From: Frischella perrara
GTDB lineage: Bacteria; Pseudomonadota; Gammaproteobacteria; Enterobacterales; Orbaceae
Assembly: GCF_000807275.1 (NCBI RefSeq)
Contig: NZ_CP009056.1
Location: 2,171,192 to 2,235,191, forward strand
Length of the DNA: 64,000 nucleotides
Direction: 5' to 3'
Shown here: positions 17,302-26,802 of the stretch, piece after piece
Position numbering within the stretch: position 1 is the first letter of the stretch
How the letters are laid out: each line of letters opens with the position of its first letter
The notes under the pieces: model-generated
The model's input: the letters and a program-made list of their open reading frames with translations, nothing else
What the model was told of the DNA's origin: nothing
The model's database searches: none
Position numbers and translations under genes: made by a program

Positions 17302-19049
17302 CATTTGATATCGCACCCAAAAACTGTTTATCCCAATACTGTTTTGTGATCCCTTGTTATAATCATAGTTATAAAATAACGACGGTATTGCAAAAGCTTG
17401 AGCAATACCAGCTACACTGTTTTATTATTGATGATGGCAGTGATAATGATAAAGCTACTGAACTGGCATTAGTTTGCGAACACTATCATTGGGTAACATT
17501 AAATCGTTTAGATACTAATCAAGGCAAAGGCGCTGCCGTGATGATGGGAATGAAAATTGCCTATTCTCAAGGTTATACGCACGCTATACAAATAGATGCC
17601 GATGGTCAACATAATTGTCAAGATATTGCCGAACTTATTAACCAATCGTTAAACCACCCTACCGCTCTTATTTCTGGTAAACCCGTGTATGATGACTCTG
17701 TCCCCAAACATCGTTTAATTGCACGCTACATTACTCATTTTTGGGTTTGGATTGAAACACTCTCTTTTAATATAAAAGATAGCATGTGTGGTTTTCGTGT
17801 TTATCCTCTTGAATCATCCATAAATCTAATCAATAAAAATCATATTGGAAAGAGAATGGATTTTGATACAGAGATCATGGTAAAACTGTATTGGCAAGGA
17901 AATGATGTGATATTTGTGCCAACCAAAGTGATCTACCCTGAAGACGGTTTATCGCATTTTAAAGCCTGTAAAGATAACGTGTTAATATCTTGGATGCATA
18001 CCAAACTCTTTTTTGGTATGTTGCCTCGCGCTTTATCTTTAATAAAAAGACATCGTACAATAAAAAGCTCCCAACAACATTGGTCACAAACCGATGAACG
18101 CAAAGGATTATGGGGTATAAAATTCATTTTAACTTTATACCATATTATGGGACGTCGAATCGCTAAAATTGTGATGTTTCCAGTAATCCTCTATTTCTGG
18201 CTTACTGGAACAAATGAACGTAAAGCATCAAAACAGTATTTAAAGCTCATAAAACAGCATTATCAACAGGTGCCCAATATCAATATTCATAAATTAACAA
18301 CCTTCCATCACTTTTATCAATTTGGCGAATCTATTTTAGATAAATTGGCGAGTTGGCGGGGTGATATCACTCTTGATGATCTTTATTATCCAAATAAAAA
18401 TGAGTGTTTATCGGTAATCGAACAACAACGTGGCATTATTTTATTAGGTTCACATTTAGGTGATTTAGAAATGTGCCGAGCCATTGCTAGCCTATCACAC
18501 AAGATTACCGTTAATGCGTTAGTATTCACTCACAATGCGGTACGTTTTAATAAAATATTATCGGAAACAAATCCAAAGGCGACAATTAATCTAATACAAG
18601 TTGATTCTCTCGGTCCTGATACTGCCATTAATCTCAAAGAAAAACTTGAACAAGGTGAATGGATTGCCATCATGGCGGATAGAACATCAATTAATCCTTA
18701 TCAAAGGGATAATCAAGAAGCAGTTATTTGGGCTGATTTTTTAGGTAAACCCGCGCCTTTTCCCAAAGGACCTTTTATTTTGTCATCGGTATTAGATGCC
18801 CCTATTTATCTGATATGGGGATTAAAACCAAATGGTCGCTATCAATTCTATTTTGAACATTTCTGTGACAAATTAAATTTACCAAGAAAAGAGCGTCAAC
18901 AAGCATTACAAATAGCGGTACAACATTATGCTAAGCGTCTAGAACACCATTGTTTAATTTCACCTCTTGATTGGGGCAATTTTTATGACTTTTGGCAAAA
19001 TATAAAACCTAATTCATTAAATAGAGAAGAATCAGAGAATGATAGATAA
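17298..19049 (+). CDS. apeJ: ApeJ: glycosyltransferase/acyltransferase bifunctional protein
   Basis: 583 residues. Residues ~12-240 form a family 2 glycosyltransferase (IPCYNHSYKI at the start, HAIQIDADGQHNCQDI as the DxD region, MCGFRVYP). A linker with a membrane-associated segment near VMFPVILYFWLTGT leads to an LpxL/HtrB-like acyltransferase domain (~330-570) with GIILLGSHLGDLEMCRA, whose HxxxxE is the catalytic pair, and DRTSINP. The fusion is standard for these clusters and probably builds and acylates the glycolipid carrier that anchors the polyene. Its ATGA overlaps the previous stop. Confidence 0.88.
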   Translation: MTFDIAPKNCLSQYCFVIPCYNHSYKITTVLQKLEQYQLHCFIIDDGSDNDKATELALVCEHYHWVTLNRLDTNQGKGAAVMMGMKIAYSQGYTHAIQIDADGQHNCQDIAELINQSLNHPTALISGKPVYDDSVPKHRLIARYITHFWVWIETLSFNIKDSMCGFRVYPLESSINLINKNHIGKRMDFDTEIMVKLYWQGNDVIFVPTKVIYPEDGLSHFKACKDNVLISWMHTKLFFGMLPRALSLIKRHRTIKSSQQHWSQTDERKGLWGIKFILTLYHIMGRRIAKIVMFPVILYFWLTGTNERKASKQYLKLIKQHYQQVPNINIHKLTTFHHFYQFGESILDKLASWRGDITLDDLYYPNKNECLSVIEQQRGIILLGSHLGDLEMCRAIASLSHKITVNALVFTHNAVRFNKILSETNPKATINLIQVDSLGPDTAINLKEKLEQGEWIAIMADRTSINPYQRDNQEAVIWADFLGKPAPFPKGPFILSSVLDAPIYLIWGLKPNGRYQFYFEHFCDKLNLPRKERQQALQIAVQHYAKRLEHHCLISPLDWGNFYDFWQNIKPNSLNREESENDR

Positions 19050-19461
19050 CACAATCCACAGTACTACCATTGAGTTAACGACATCCTTTCATGATACGGA
19101 TGCGATGGGAGTTGTTTGGCATGGCAATTACTTAAAATTTTTTGAAAAAGCCCGTGAAGCATTGTTTCAAAAATTTAATTACGGCTATAAGGAAATGTTG
19201 GAATCAGGATATATGTGGCCGGTTATTGATACGCGTGTCAAATATGTTGCGCCAACGATCGCAGAACAAACATTGCAAATTACAGCATCATTGGCGGAGT
19301 ATGAAAATAGAATTAAGATTAATTACCTTATTAGAGATTTAGCTAGCGGGAAAAAGACCACAACGGGATATACCATGCAAGTTGCAGTTGCAACGCAAAC
19401 TAAAGAAATGTGCTTTGTCACACCGGATATCTTTTTAACTTGTTTTGGATTATTAAAATGA
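19039..19461 (+). CDS. apeK: ApeK: hotdog-fold acyl-ACP/CoA thioesterase
   Basis: A 140-residue 4-hydroxybenzoyl-CoA-thioesterase-type hotdog protein. The catalytic loop FHDTDAMGVVWHGNYLKFFE is intact, with the Asp in DTDAMG. In aryl polyene clusters the enzyme probably edits or releases stalled chains. It overlaps apeJ by 11 bp and the next gene by 4 bp (ATGA). Confidence 0.9.
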   Translation: MIDNTIHSTTIELTTSFHDTDAMGVVWHGNYLKFFEKAREALFQKFNYGYKEMLESGYMWPVIDTRVKYVAPTIAEQTLQITASLAEYENRIKINYLIRDLASGKKTTTGYTMQVAVATQTKEMCFVTPDIFLTCFGLLK

Positions 19462-20066
19462 AAAAATATCTAATCTTCTCTTTTGTCTCAATTTTGTTTT
19501 TTACACAATATTGCCAAGCGCTCACGCTAGAAAAATTGCAACAACGTTTTAGCCAATATTCGGTAATTCGCGCCAATTTTATACAAGACAGAACCATTCA
19601 AGGTTTTAATCAATCTTTGCACTCAACAGGTAAAATGATTATTTCTAAAGACTTAGGGTTGTGGTGGCAACAGCAAACACCTTTTGTCATGACCTTAAAA
19701 ATGAATGAGCAAAGAATGCAGCAAATTGTCGGTCAACAACCTGCACAAATCATCAGTGCTGATGATCAACCCCAATTATTTCAATTTAATACCCTATTAG
19801 CCGCAATATTTAATGCGGATAGAACAACATTAGAAAAGAACTTTCAGCTTAACTTATCTGAATCAGAGCACGATCAACAATGGCAATTAGTATTAATTCC
19901 ACAAAGTGCACCACTTGATAAGATATTTAAACAAATCACTTTAAATGGTGATCAATATCTAGCAAAAATTGTCATTGATGATAAACAAAACGATAAAACT
20001 ACCATTGTATTTACAGAACAACAAACATCACCATTAACTGAGCATGAAAAACGTTTATTTGAATAA
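19458..20066 (+). CDS. apeL: ApeL: LolA-like periplasmic lipid carrier
   Basis: 202 residues with a signal peptide MKKYLIFSFVSILFFTQYCQA and a LolA-type beta-barrel half. The first strands contain LEKLQQRFSQYSVIRANFIQ and a long basic/aromatic strand with LGLWWQQQTPFVMTL. It is expected to ferry the lipid-linked polyene across the periplasm. I chose ATG 19458 because it overlaps the apeK stop as ATGA and gives the signal peptide at the very N-terminus; earlier in-frame starts would only prefix it with apeK-antiphase residues. Confidence 0.87.
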   Translation: MKKYLIFSFVSILFFTQYCQALTLEKLQQRFSQYSVIRANFIQDRTIQGFNQSLHSTGKMIISKDLGLWWQQQTPFVMTLKMNEQRMQQIVGQQPAQIISADDQPQLFQFNTLLAAIFNADRTTLEKNFQLNLSESEHDQQWQLVLIPQSAPLDKIFKQITLNGDQYLAKIVIDDKQNDKTTIVFTEQQTSPLTEHEKRLFE

Positions 20067-22401
20067 TCATAACATATTGAAAAAAAGTGCTCTCTTATGG
20101 CTAATACTCGTAATTTGCCTCATCATTTTGGCGGGTTGGTTATTTTCGAGGAGTAAGCTTAATACCAGTGTATTATCGTTGTTGCCTCAAGCAAATAGTA
20201 CAACTATACCTAACGAATTAATCGATGGGTTTCAAAATAGATTAGATAAGCAATTAGTGTGGCTTATTAAGCCTGCCCAAATTGACAATGTTGCACCTGT
20301 TCAATGGTGGTACAATGCATTAAAAGAGCAATCATTTATTCAAGAAGTGAATGGCTCAATTGACTCTCAATTTCAAAAAGATTGGGCGCAATCTGCCTAT
20401 CAATATCGCTACCAATTAGTTGATCCCATCACGCTACACAGAATAGAAAGTGATAGTCAATTATCATGGATATTAAGTCAGCTCTATTCACCATTTAGTG
20501 GATTAACAACCAATGAACTTGTCCATGATCCATTACTTATTACGCGTTCCACCCAACTAAATCAACTTAGTCAAAAAAGTCATTTGACCGTCAAACATAA
20601 TTGGCTTACCGCTGAGGATGAACATAATAATACATGGTATATGATTTATGCTGAATTAAAAGGTTCATCTTTTGATATGAATCAATCTCAGCATATTGTC
20701 GAACAATTAAACACATTAGCCGATTCACTGCAACGACAATGGTCAGACACGGAAATTATCAAGCGTGGTGTTTTATTTTATAGCCACGCAGCAAGTACTC
20801 AAGCTAAACAAGATATCACTACTATCGGTAGTCTATCCATTTTAGGTATTATTGCTTTAATCATTCTTATATTTCGCTCAATCCGCCCCATTTTATTAAC
20901 GCTGCTCTCTATCACTATTGGTATTGTTTGTGGCGCGGTCGCTGTGTTGGCTATATTTGGTGAAATACATATCATTACGCTAGTAATGAGTACCAGTATT
21001 ATCGGTATAGCTATTGACTATGCACTGCATTATTTAACGGAACGCCTGTTATATGGTAATCAAGAATCACCATGGCAAAGCCTTAATAAACTCATCAGCA
21101 CCCTAGTTATTGCGTTAATAACCAGTTTGTTGGCTTATTTAATTTTGCTGTTTACTCCATTTCCGGGATTAAAACAATTAGCCACATTTGCTATTTTTGG
21201 TTTGATTGGGGCATTTTTAACTGTCGCATGTTGGTATCCTTTTTTAGTGCAGCGATTACCGACCAGACGAAATATTGCCGAACCTTTTTTCGCCAAATGG
21301 CTCGCGCTTTGGCAAACACGTAGTATGCAATTTTCAATGACTTTATTAGCCTTGCTTTTTATTAGTCTAGGTTTATCACAACTCAAAATTGATGATGATG
21401 TCGGTCAATTACAAGCTTTACCAACCGATCTCTATCACCAAGAACAAAAAATGATTGAGATCACCAAACAAACCAACGATCAAAAATGGTTTATCGTTTA
21501 TGGACAAACTGCTGAACAAGCATTGCAACGTTTAGAGGCTTTTCTACCCTTTTTAAATCAAGCTAAAGAAAATGGATTGATGGACGACTATCAAACCATT
21601 AATTTACCTTCTCAACAGCAACAGCGATCTAATATTGCTAGCATAAAACAGCATGCTCCCGTGGTTATTGAGGGGTTGCAACGATTAGGCATTACACCGT
21701 CAGAACAGTTATTAACGATGACTGATGATAATTTAATGTCGCCAACTCAATGGCTTGCAAGTCCCCTTAGTCAAGGGCGGAAATTACTTTGGTTAAGTTT
21801 AGAAAACGAACAAAGTGCCATACTTATTCCAATTAGTAATATTCAAAATATCACTGAATTAAAAAAGCTAACCAATACATCACAAGGTGTACAGTGGTTA
21901 GATCGTAGACAAGATTTTAATGATATGTTTACGAGTTATCGACAACATTTGAGTCAATTACTTGCGATAGCTATTACAGTGATCTGCTTAAGTTTCATCT
22001 ATCGCAATTGGAAATATGGCATAAGAATAGCTTTAAAAAGTACTTTACCTACCTTATTGTCAGTAGGAGCTTCATTGGCGATACTAGGATTAACACATCA
22101 ATCTCTTAATCTGTTTTCAATGCTAGCTTTAATTTTAGTTATCGGTATCGGCATTGACTATACACTATTTTTGAGTAACGCTAAAAGTCAAACAACAGGG
22201 GCATTATTAGCGGTCTCAATGGCAGCTTTAACAACTTTACTCTCATTTGGTTTATTAGTGCTAAGCCATACCCACGCTATTGTTGGGTTCGGTTTGGTAC
22301 TGACAGGGGGGATTTTTACGGCATTTTTATTTGCTCCGATCGGGCAACCACCTAATCAAATAAAGAAAATATCATCAACCTCGAAAAAATATAATAATTA
22401 G
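20044..22401 (+). CDS. apeM: ApeM: MMPL/RND-type exporter
   Basis: 785 residues with the RND layout: an N-terminal helix (ALLWLILVICLIILAGWLF), a large periplasmic loop, five helices around residues 255-400 and a sixth that starts the second half. A second periplasmic loop and five C-terminal helices follow. GIAIDYALHYLTERL and GIGIDYTLFLSNAK carry the paired Asp/Tyr typical of MMPL transporters, where the Asp supports proton-driven transport. It probably extracts the lipid-linked polyene from the inner membrane and hands it to ApeL. It overlaps apeL by 23 bp. Confidence 0.9.
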   Translation: MKNVYLNNHNILKKSALLWLILVICLIILAGWLFSRSKLNTSVLSLLPQANSTTIPNELIDGFQNRLDKQLVWLIKPAQIDNVAPVQWWYNALKEQSFIQEVNGSIDSQFQKDWAQSAYQYRYQLVDPITLHRIESDSQLSWILSQLYSPFSGLTTNELVHDPLLITRSTQLNQLSQKSHLTVKHNWLTAEDEHNNTWYMIYAELKGSSFDMNQSQHIVEQLNTLADSLQRQWSDTEIIKRGVLFYSHAASTQAKQDITTIGSLSILGIIALIILIFRSIRPILLTLLSITIGIVCGAVAVLAIFGEIHIITLVMSTSIIGIAIDYALHYLTERLLYGNQESPWQSLNKLISTLVIALITSLLAYLILLFTPFPGLKQLATFAIFGLIGAFLTVACWYPFLVQRLPTRRNIAEPFFAKWLALWQTRSMQFSMTLLALLFISLGLSQLKIDDDVGQLQALPTDLYHQEQKMIEITKQTNDQKWFIVYGQTAEQALQRLEAFLPFLNQAKENGLMDDYQTINLPSQQQQRSNIASIKQHAPVVIEGLQRLGITPSEQLLTMTDDNLMSPTQWLASPLSQGRKLLWLSLENEQSAILIPISNIQNITELKKLTNTSQGVQWLDRRQDFNDMFTSYRQHLSQLLAIAITVICLSFIYRNWKYGIRIALKSTLPTLLSVGASLAILGLTHQSLNLFSMLALILVIGIGIDYTLFLSNAKSQTTGALLAVSMAALTTLLSFGLLVLSHTHAIVGFGLVLTGGIFTAFLFAPIGQPPNQIKKISSTSKKYNN

Positions 22402-22409
22402 GTATAAAC

Positions 22410-22979
22410 ATGACAAAAATTCAAAACTTGCTAATAGGCTTTCTTATATTATTACTCTGCTCATGTATAAGTAAACCTAATAAATTAGAAACTTGGTTAT
22501 CGAAAGGCGTTAAAGTCAATTTACCTGCCCCTCATTTAACCCAAACCTATCATGATCAACAATTACTGACTTTTAACTATAATGGTCAACAACATTCATT
22601 AATTGCAATGATTGACGCTGATAATCATTCACTCAATGTAATTGGTCTTTCAACCTTAGGTATTCGTCTATTTAAAATTGATTATCGTGATAATGAGATT
22701 AAAACAGAACAAAATATATTTATCAAAGAACTGCCACCTGCCTCACAAATTTTGTCAGATATCATGTTAAGCATCTATCCAGTTGAACAATGGCAAGCAG
22801 TTTTACCTATTGGTTGGAAGTTAATTGATGATAAACAACATCGAATTTTAGTGGATGATAAAAACCAAACTATTATCGAAATTAGTTATCTACCATCAAC
22901 ATCCTCACTTATTCGCAAACCTAATCATATTCACCACCATGTGTTTGGCTATCAAATTGCAATAGGTAGTATGGAGTAA
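22410..22979 (+). CDS. apeN: ApeN: DUF3261-type lipoprotein
   Basis: 189 residues. The lipoprotein signal peptide ends in LLLCSC (Cys18 or Cys20). The mature part contains the run IDADNHSLNVIGLSTLGIRLFK, with segments typical of the DUF3261 lipoproteins found in aryl polyene clusters. The +2 residue (Ile or Ser) predicts the outer membrane. It may receive the polyene from ApeL there, as LolB does for lipoproteins; this is an inference from the LolA-like partner. Eight bases separate it from apeM. Confidence 0.82.
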   Translation: MTKIQNLLIGFLILLLCSCISKPNKLETWLSKGVKVNLPAPHLTQTYHDQQLLTFNYNGQQHSLIAMIDADNHSLNVIGLSTLGIRLFKIDYRDNEIKTEQNIFIKELPPASQILSDIMLSIYPVEQWQAVLPIGWKLIDDKQHRILVDDKNQTIIEISYLPSTSSLIRKPNHIHHHVFGYQIAIGSME

Positions 22980-22984
22980 TCATT

Positions 22985-24166
22985 ATGGTATATATTTCAG
23001 CATTAGGCGCAATTAATTCCTTAGGAAAAGATATTGACCAAATCCGTGAGACGTTAACGCATAACTATGATTCACCTCATTACTTAACCGAAGATAACCA
23101 CTGGTTATTACATGAAAAAAGTTCATGGTTTGGCAAAGTTCATCATCCTTTACCAGAGCTACCCGATAATTTGGTAAAGTTTATAAGTCGCAATAACCGA
23201 TTGCTTTACGCGAGTTATCTACAAATTGAATCAGAAATTCAATATGTTATTGAAAAATATGGTCGCCAACGAATCGCCGTGATTTTGGGAACCAGTACGT
23301 CCGGTATTCATGAGGGTGATTTAGCTGTTAAACATTATTTAACAACACAGCAATTACCCGACGGTTACTATTATAATCAACAGGAATTGGGTGATCCGGC
23401 TTGCTTTCTTGCAACATTACTCGATCTGCAAGGTCCTGCCTATACGATTTCAACCGCCTGTACTTCTAGCGCACGAGCAATTATTAGTGGAAAACGATTA
23501 ATTGAAACAGGCATCGTTGATGCAGCCATTGTCGGAGGGGCAGATAGTTTAAGTCGTATGCCAATAAATGGCTTTGCTGCTCTAGAGTCAATTTCAGATA
23601 AACCGTGTATGCCCTTTGCTCAACACCGCAATGGTATCAACATAGGGGAAGCCGGTGCGCTGTTTTTACTCACTAAAGAATCAAACTGTGATATTGCCAT
23701 ATTAGGTATTGGAGAATCATCAGATGCATATCATATTTCAGCACCACATCCAGAAGGTATAGGAGCAGAAAAAGCCATGGCAATGGCTTTAGATAATGCT
23801 GGACTTAAGGCTAATGATATCGGTTATATTAATCTCCATGGCACAGCTACACCATTAAATGATCAAGCTGAAAGTAAAGCCGTATATCGACTTTTCCATC
23901 AATATAATACCGTTTGTAGTTCAACTAAACATCTTACTGGTCATACATTGGGAACAGCTGCGGCGACGGAATTAGTCATTAGCTATCTATTGTTAGAAAA
24001 AAATATACCACTACCACAACAAAGTTTCTTGCTTTCGCCATTCGATCCTAAATTGGATAAAATTGCCATCGTGACGCAAACAATGGAGCTTGAAAAACCC
24101 GTGATTATGTCAAATTCTTTTGCATTTGGTGGTAACAACGTCTCTTTAATTATAGGTAAGAAATAA
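22985..24166 (+). CDS. apeO: ApeO: beta-ketoacyl-ACP synthase (elongating)
   Basis: A 393-residue ketosynthase with the full Cys-His-His set: nucleophile in ISTACTSSARA, first His in NLHGTATPLNDQ, Lys/His in STKHLTGHTLGTAA, and the glycine-rich tail NSFAFGGNNVSLI. It condenses malonyl-ACP onto the growing chain, normally as a heterodimer with the inactive partner ApeC encoded at the head of this operon. The length is normal. The stop overlaps the next start (TAATG). Confidence 0.92.
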   Translation: MVYISALGAINSLGKDIDQIRETLTHNYDSPHYLTEDNHWLLHEKSSWFGKVHHPLPELPDNLVKFISRNNRLLYASYLQIESEIQYVIEKYGRQRIAVILGTSTSGIHEGDLAVKHYLTTQQLPDGYYYNQQELGDPACFLATLLDLQGPAYTISTACTSSARAIISGKRLIETGIVDAAIVGGADSLSRMPINGFAALESISDKPCMPFAQHRNGINIGEAGALFLLTKESNCDIAILGIGESSDAYHISAPHPEGIGAEKAMAMALDNAGLKANDIGYINLHGTATPLNDQAESKAVYRLFHQYNTVCSSTKHLTGHTLGTAAATELVISYLLLEKNIPLPQQSFLLSPFDPKLDKIAIVTQTMELEKPVIMSNSFAFGGNNVSLIIGKK

Positions 24167-24642
24167 TGCAATACCAATTAGCAACAGACTATTTACCCCA
24201 TGAAACACCCATGGTAATGCTCCAAGATGTTCATTTAGTAGATAATGAAAATTGTATTTGTAGCGTTCAAGTTAGTAATGAAAGTGTGTTAGCACCCTTT
24301 TTAAATAAGCAATCGGCATTACCTAATTATTATGCTATTGAGCTTATGGCTCAGACTATCGGTGTCTGGAACGGTTATCATGGACAAAAAACAAATCATA
24401 AAACACAATTAGGCATGTTATTAGGTGGTCGAGCAATTAAGTTGACAGTTTCTGAGTTCCCATTGGGTAGCTTATTGATCATTCATGCAAAATTAATATT
24501 ACATGATAATAAATTAGCCAGTTTTGAATGTGAATTAAAAGTGGATGATATCTGCTTAGCTTCAGGTCGACTCAATGTCTATGAACCTGATGAATCAGAA
24601 ATGGCAATGTTATTTGGCGAACACCGTTTAGGAGAAAAATAA
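24166..24642 (+). CDS. apeP: ApeP: hotdog 3-hydroxyacyl-ACP dehydratase
   Basis: 158 residues of FabZ-like fold lacking the textbook GHFPxxP motif. LPHETPMVMLQ supplies the catalytic His, and YYAIELMAQTIGVWNGY holds the central helix with the acidic residue. It dehydrates beta-hydroxyacyl intermediates. Together with the FabA-like domain of the ApeH-I fusion it would allow the fully unsaturated chain, since no enoyl reductase is encoded here. It overlaps both neighbours by one base. Confidence 0.88.
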   Translation: MQYQLATDYLPHETPMVMLQDVHLVDNENCICSVQVSNESVLAPFLNKQSALPNYYAIELMAQTIGVWNGYHGQKTNHKTQLGMLLGGRAIKLTVSEFPLGSLLIIHAKLILHDNKLASFECELKVDDICLASGRLNVYEPDESEMAMLFGEHRLGEK

Positions 24643-25373
24643 TGACAAAAACAGTTCTTATTACTGGAGCAAGTAAAGGAATAGGTAAAGCAATTGCTTG
24701 TCAACTGGCTCAAGATGGCTTTGATATAGTTATCCATTATCATAGCGACCAAAAAGGTGCTCAAGAAACCTTAAATACAATTGAAAAAAATGGTGGCAAA
24801 GGTCGTTTAATCTCTTTTGATGTAGCTAATCGTTTACAATGCCAACAAACTATTGAAGCTGATATTGAGCAACATGGAGCCTATTATGGTGTAATAAATA
24901 ATGCGGGCATAATCCGTGATGGCGCCTTTCCAGCACTCACTGATAAAGATTGGTATGAAGTCATTCATACTGATTTAGACAGTTTTTATAATGTATTGCA
25001 TCCATGTATTATGCCGATGATTGGACTACGCAATGGCGGGCGAATTATCGCTATCTCTTCGGTTTCTGGCATTGTTGGCAATCGTGGTCAAGTCAATTAT
25101 AGTGCAGCTAAAGCTGGAATCATTGGCGCAACTAAAGCATTAGCATTAGAACTGGCTAAACGAAAAATAACCGTAAATTGCATTGCACCAGGTTTAATAG
25201 ATACAGGAATTTTAGATATGGAGCCCATTGCATTACAAGAAGCAATGAAAATGATTCCATTAAGACGGATGGGCAATGTTGAGGAAGTCGCTGGATTAGC
25301 TAGTTATTTAATGTCCGACATTGCTAGTTATGTGACCCGTCAAGTCATTTCAATTAACGGAGGTATGGTATGA
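24642..25373 (+). CDS. apeQ: ApeQ: 3-oxoacyl-ACP reductase (FabG-like)
   Basis: A 243-residue short-chain dehydrogenase with the NADPH motif TGASKGIGKAIA, NNAGIIRDGAF, the catalytic Ser in ISSVSGIVGNRGQ, the YSAAK catalytic Tyr-Lys and the cofactor loop CIAPGLIDT. It reduces the beta-keto group after each condensation. It overlaps apeP (TAATG) and apeR (ATGA). Confidence 0.92.
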   Translation: MTKTVLITGASKGIGKAIACQLAQDGFDIVIHYHSDQKGAQETLNTIEKNGGKGRLISFDVANRLQCQQTIEADIEQHGAYYGVINNAGIIRDGAFPALTDKDWYEVIHTDLDSFYNVLHPCIMPMIGLRNGGRIIAISSVSGIVGNRGQVNYSAAKAGIIGATKALALELAKRKITVNCIAPGLIDTGILDMEPIALQEAMKMIPLRRMGNVEEVAGLASYLMSDIASYVTRQVISINGGMV

Positions 25374-26596
25374 GTAAGCGTGTTGTTATAACTGGTATGG
25401 GAGGGATTACCGCATTTGGCAATGATTGGCAGACCATTCAAACTCGCTTAAAACAAGGTCAAAATGCAGTCAGATATATGCCTGAATGGGAAGTCTATGA
25501 TGGTTTAAATACTAAACTCGGTGCCCCTATTGATGATTTCGTTTGTCCAGAACATTATACCCGAAAAAAAATACGTTCAATGGGGCGTGTATCATTAATG
25601 TCTACACGAGCAACTGAAATAGCTTTAGCACAATCGGGACTACTTGAGGAATCAGTACTTACAGATGGCAGAACTGGCATTGCTTTTGGTTCATCCACGG
25701 GTAGTACTCAACCCGTTGCAGCTTTTGCTACTATGCTAAATGAAAAACACACAAACAATATTACTGCTACTACCTATGTACAGATGATGCCACATACTAC
25801 TGCGGTTAATACTGGACTATTTTTTGGTTTAAAAGGGCGTGTCATTACCACTTCAAGTGCCTGTACATCGGGTAGTCAGGCTATTGGCTATGCTTATGAA
25901 GCAATTAAATATGGCATGCAAACTGTCATGGTTGCCGGTGGCGCAGAAGAGTTATGCCCATCCGAAGCGGCTGTATTTGATACGTTATTTGCTACGAGTC
26001 AGAAAAATAGTGATCCTAAAAGTTCACCACGCCCTTTTGATAAAGATCGTGACGGATTGGTAATCGGTGAAGGAGCTGGAGCATTAATATTGGAAGAATA
26101 TGAACATGCTAAGGCACGCGGTGCCAAAATTTATGGTGAAATCGTTGGCTTTATGACTAACTGTGATGCTAGCCATATTACGCAACCACGGAAAGAAACC
26201 ATGAAAATATGCATTGAACAGGCCTTAACACAGGCGAATTTATCGCCGTCTGCTATTGGTTATATTAGTGCGCATGGGACTGCTACTGATCGTGGGGATA
26301 TTGCGGAAAGTAATGCCACAGCTGAGATATTTGGTAATAAAACCCCTATTTCATCATTAAAAAGCTATTTTGGTCATACCTTAGGAGCATGTGGTGCACT
26401 AGAAGCGTGGTTATCAATTGAGATGATGCATAATGGATGGTTTAATCCAACCATTAATCTAAATAATCCTGATCCTTTGTGTGGTGAGCTAGATTACATC
26501 ATGGGGAACGGTAGACAATTAGATGTAGAGTATATTCAAAGTAATAATTTTGCTTTTGGTGGTATCAATACCTCGATCATTATTAAACGAATCTAA
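25370..26596 (+). CDS. apeR: ApeR: FabF-like beta-ketoacyl-ACP synthase
   Basis: A 408-residue homodimer-type ketosynthase: nucleophile in SSACTSGSQAIG, His in ISAHGTATDRGDI, Lys/His in SLKSYFGHTLGACGA, tail NNFAFGGINTSII. In the aryl polyene pathway ApeR is a separate ketosynthase thought to start the chain or help early condensations. It is the last gene of the operon, overlaps apeQ by 4 bp, and is followed by a long hairpin. Confidence 0.92.
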   Translation: MSKRVVITGMGGITAFGNDWQTIQTRLKQGQNAVRYMPEWEVYDGLNTKLGAPIDDFVCPEHYTRKKIRSMGRVSLMSTRATEIALAQSGLLEESVLTDGRTGIAFGSSTGSTQPVAAFATMLNEKHTNNITATTYVQMMPHTTAVNTGLFFGLKGRVITTSSACTSGSQAIGYAYEAIKYGMQTVMVAGGAEELCPSEAAVFDTLFATSQKNSDPKSSPRPFDKDRDGLVIGEGAGALILEEYEHAKARGAKIYGEIVGFMTNCDASHITQPRKETMKICIEQALTQANLSPSAIGYISAHGTATDRGDIAESNATAEIFGNKTPISSLKSYFGHTLGACGALEAWLSIEMMHNGWFNPTINLNNPDPLCGELDYIMGNGRQLDVEYIQSNNFAFGGINTSIIIKRI

Positions 26597-26619
26597 TCGA
26601 CTTATATTTCTATAAATTG

Positions 26620-26657
26620 CTGTAAGTTAGGTATCAATAACGCTTCCTAACTTACAG
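26620..26657 (+). terminator. Hairpin at the end of the aryl polyene operon
   Basis: CTGTAAGTTAGG (26620-26631) and CCTAACTTACAG (26646-26657) form a perfect 12-bp stem with a 14-nt loop, 24 bp after the apeR stop. A T-run is lacking (TAATAACAAT follows), so termination may be partial or factor-dependent. Confidence 0.55.
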
Positions 26658-26802
26658 TAATAACAATGAGTTATTATTATATTTATTGTATTTTCAAAAT
26701 ATACCTATAACAAAATATACCTATAAATAGTGACTACTTATTTCTACTTTAGGTAGTAAAGGTAGTAATGTTCCGTTTGGTATTATCAGAATCAACTATT
26801 TT

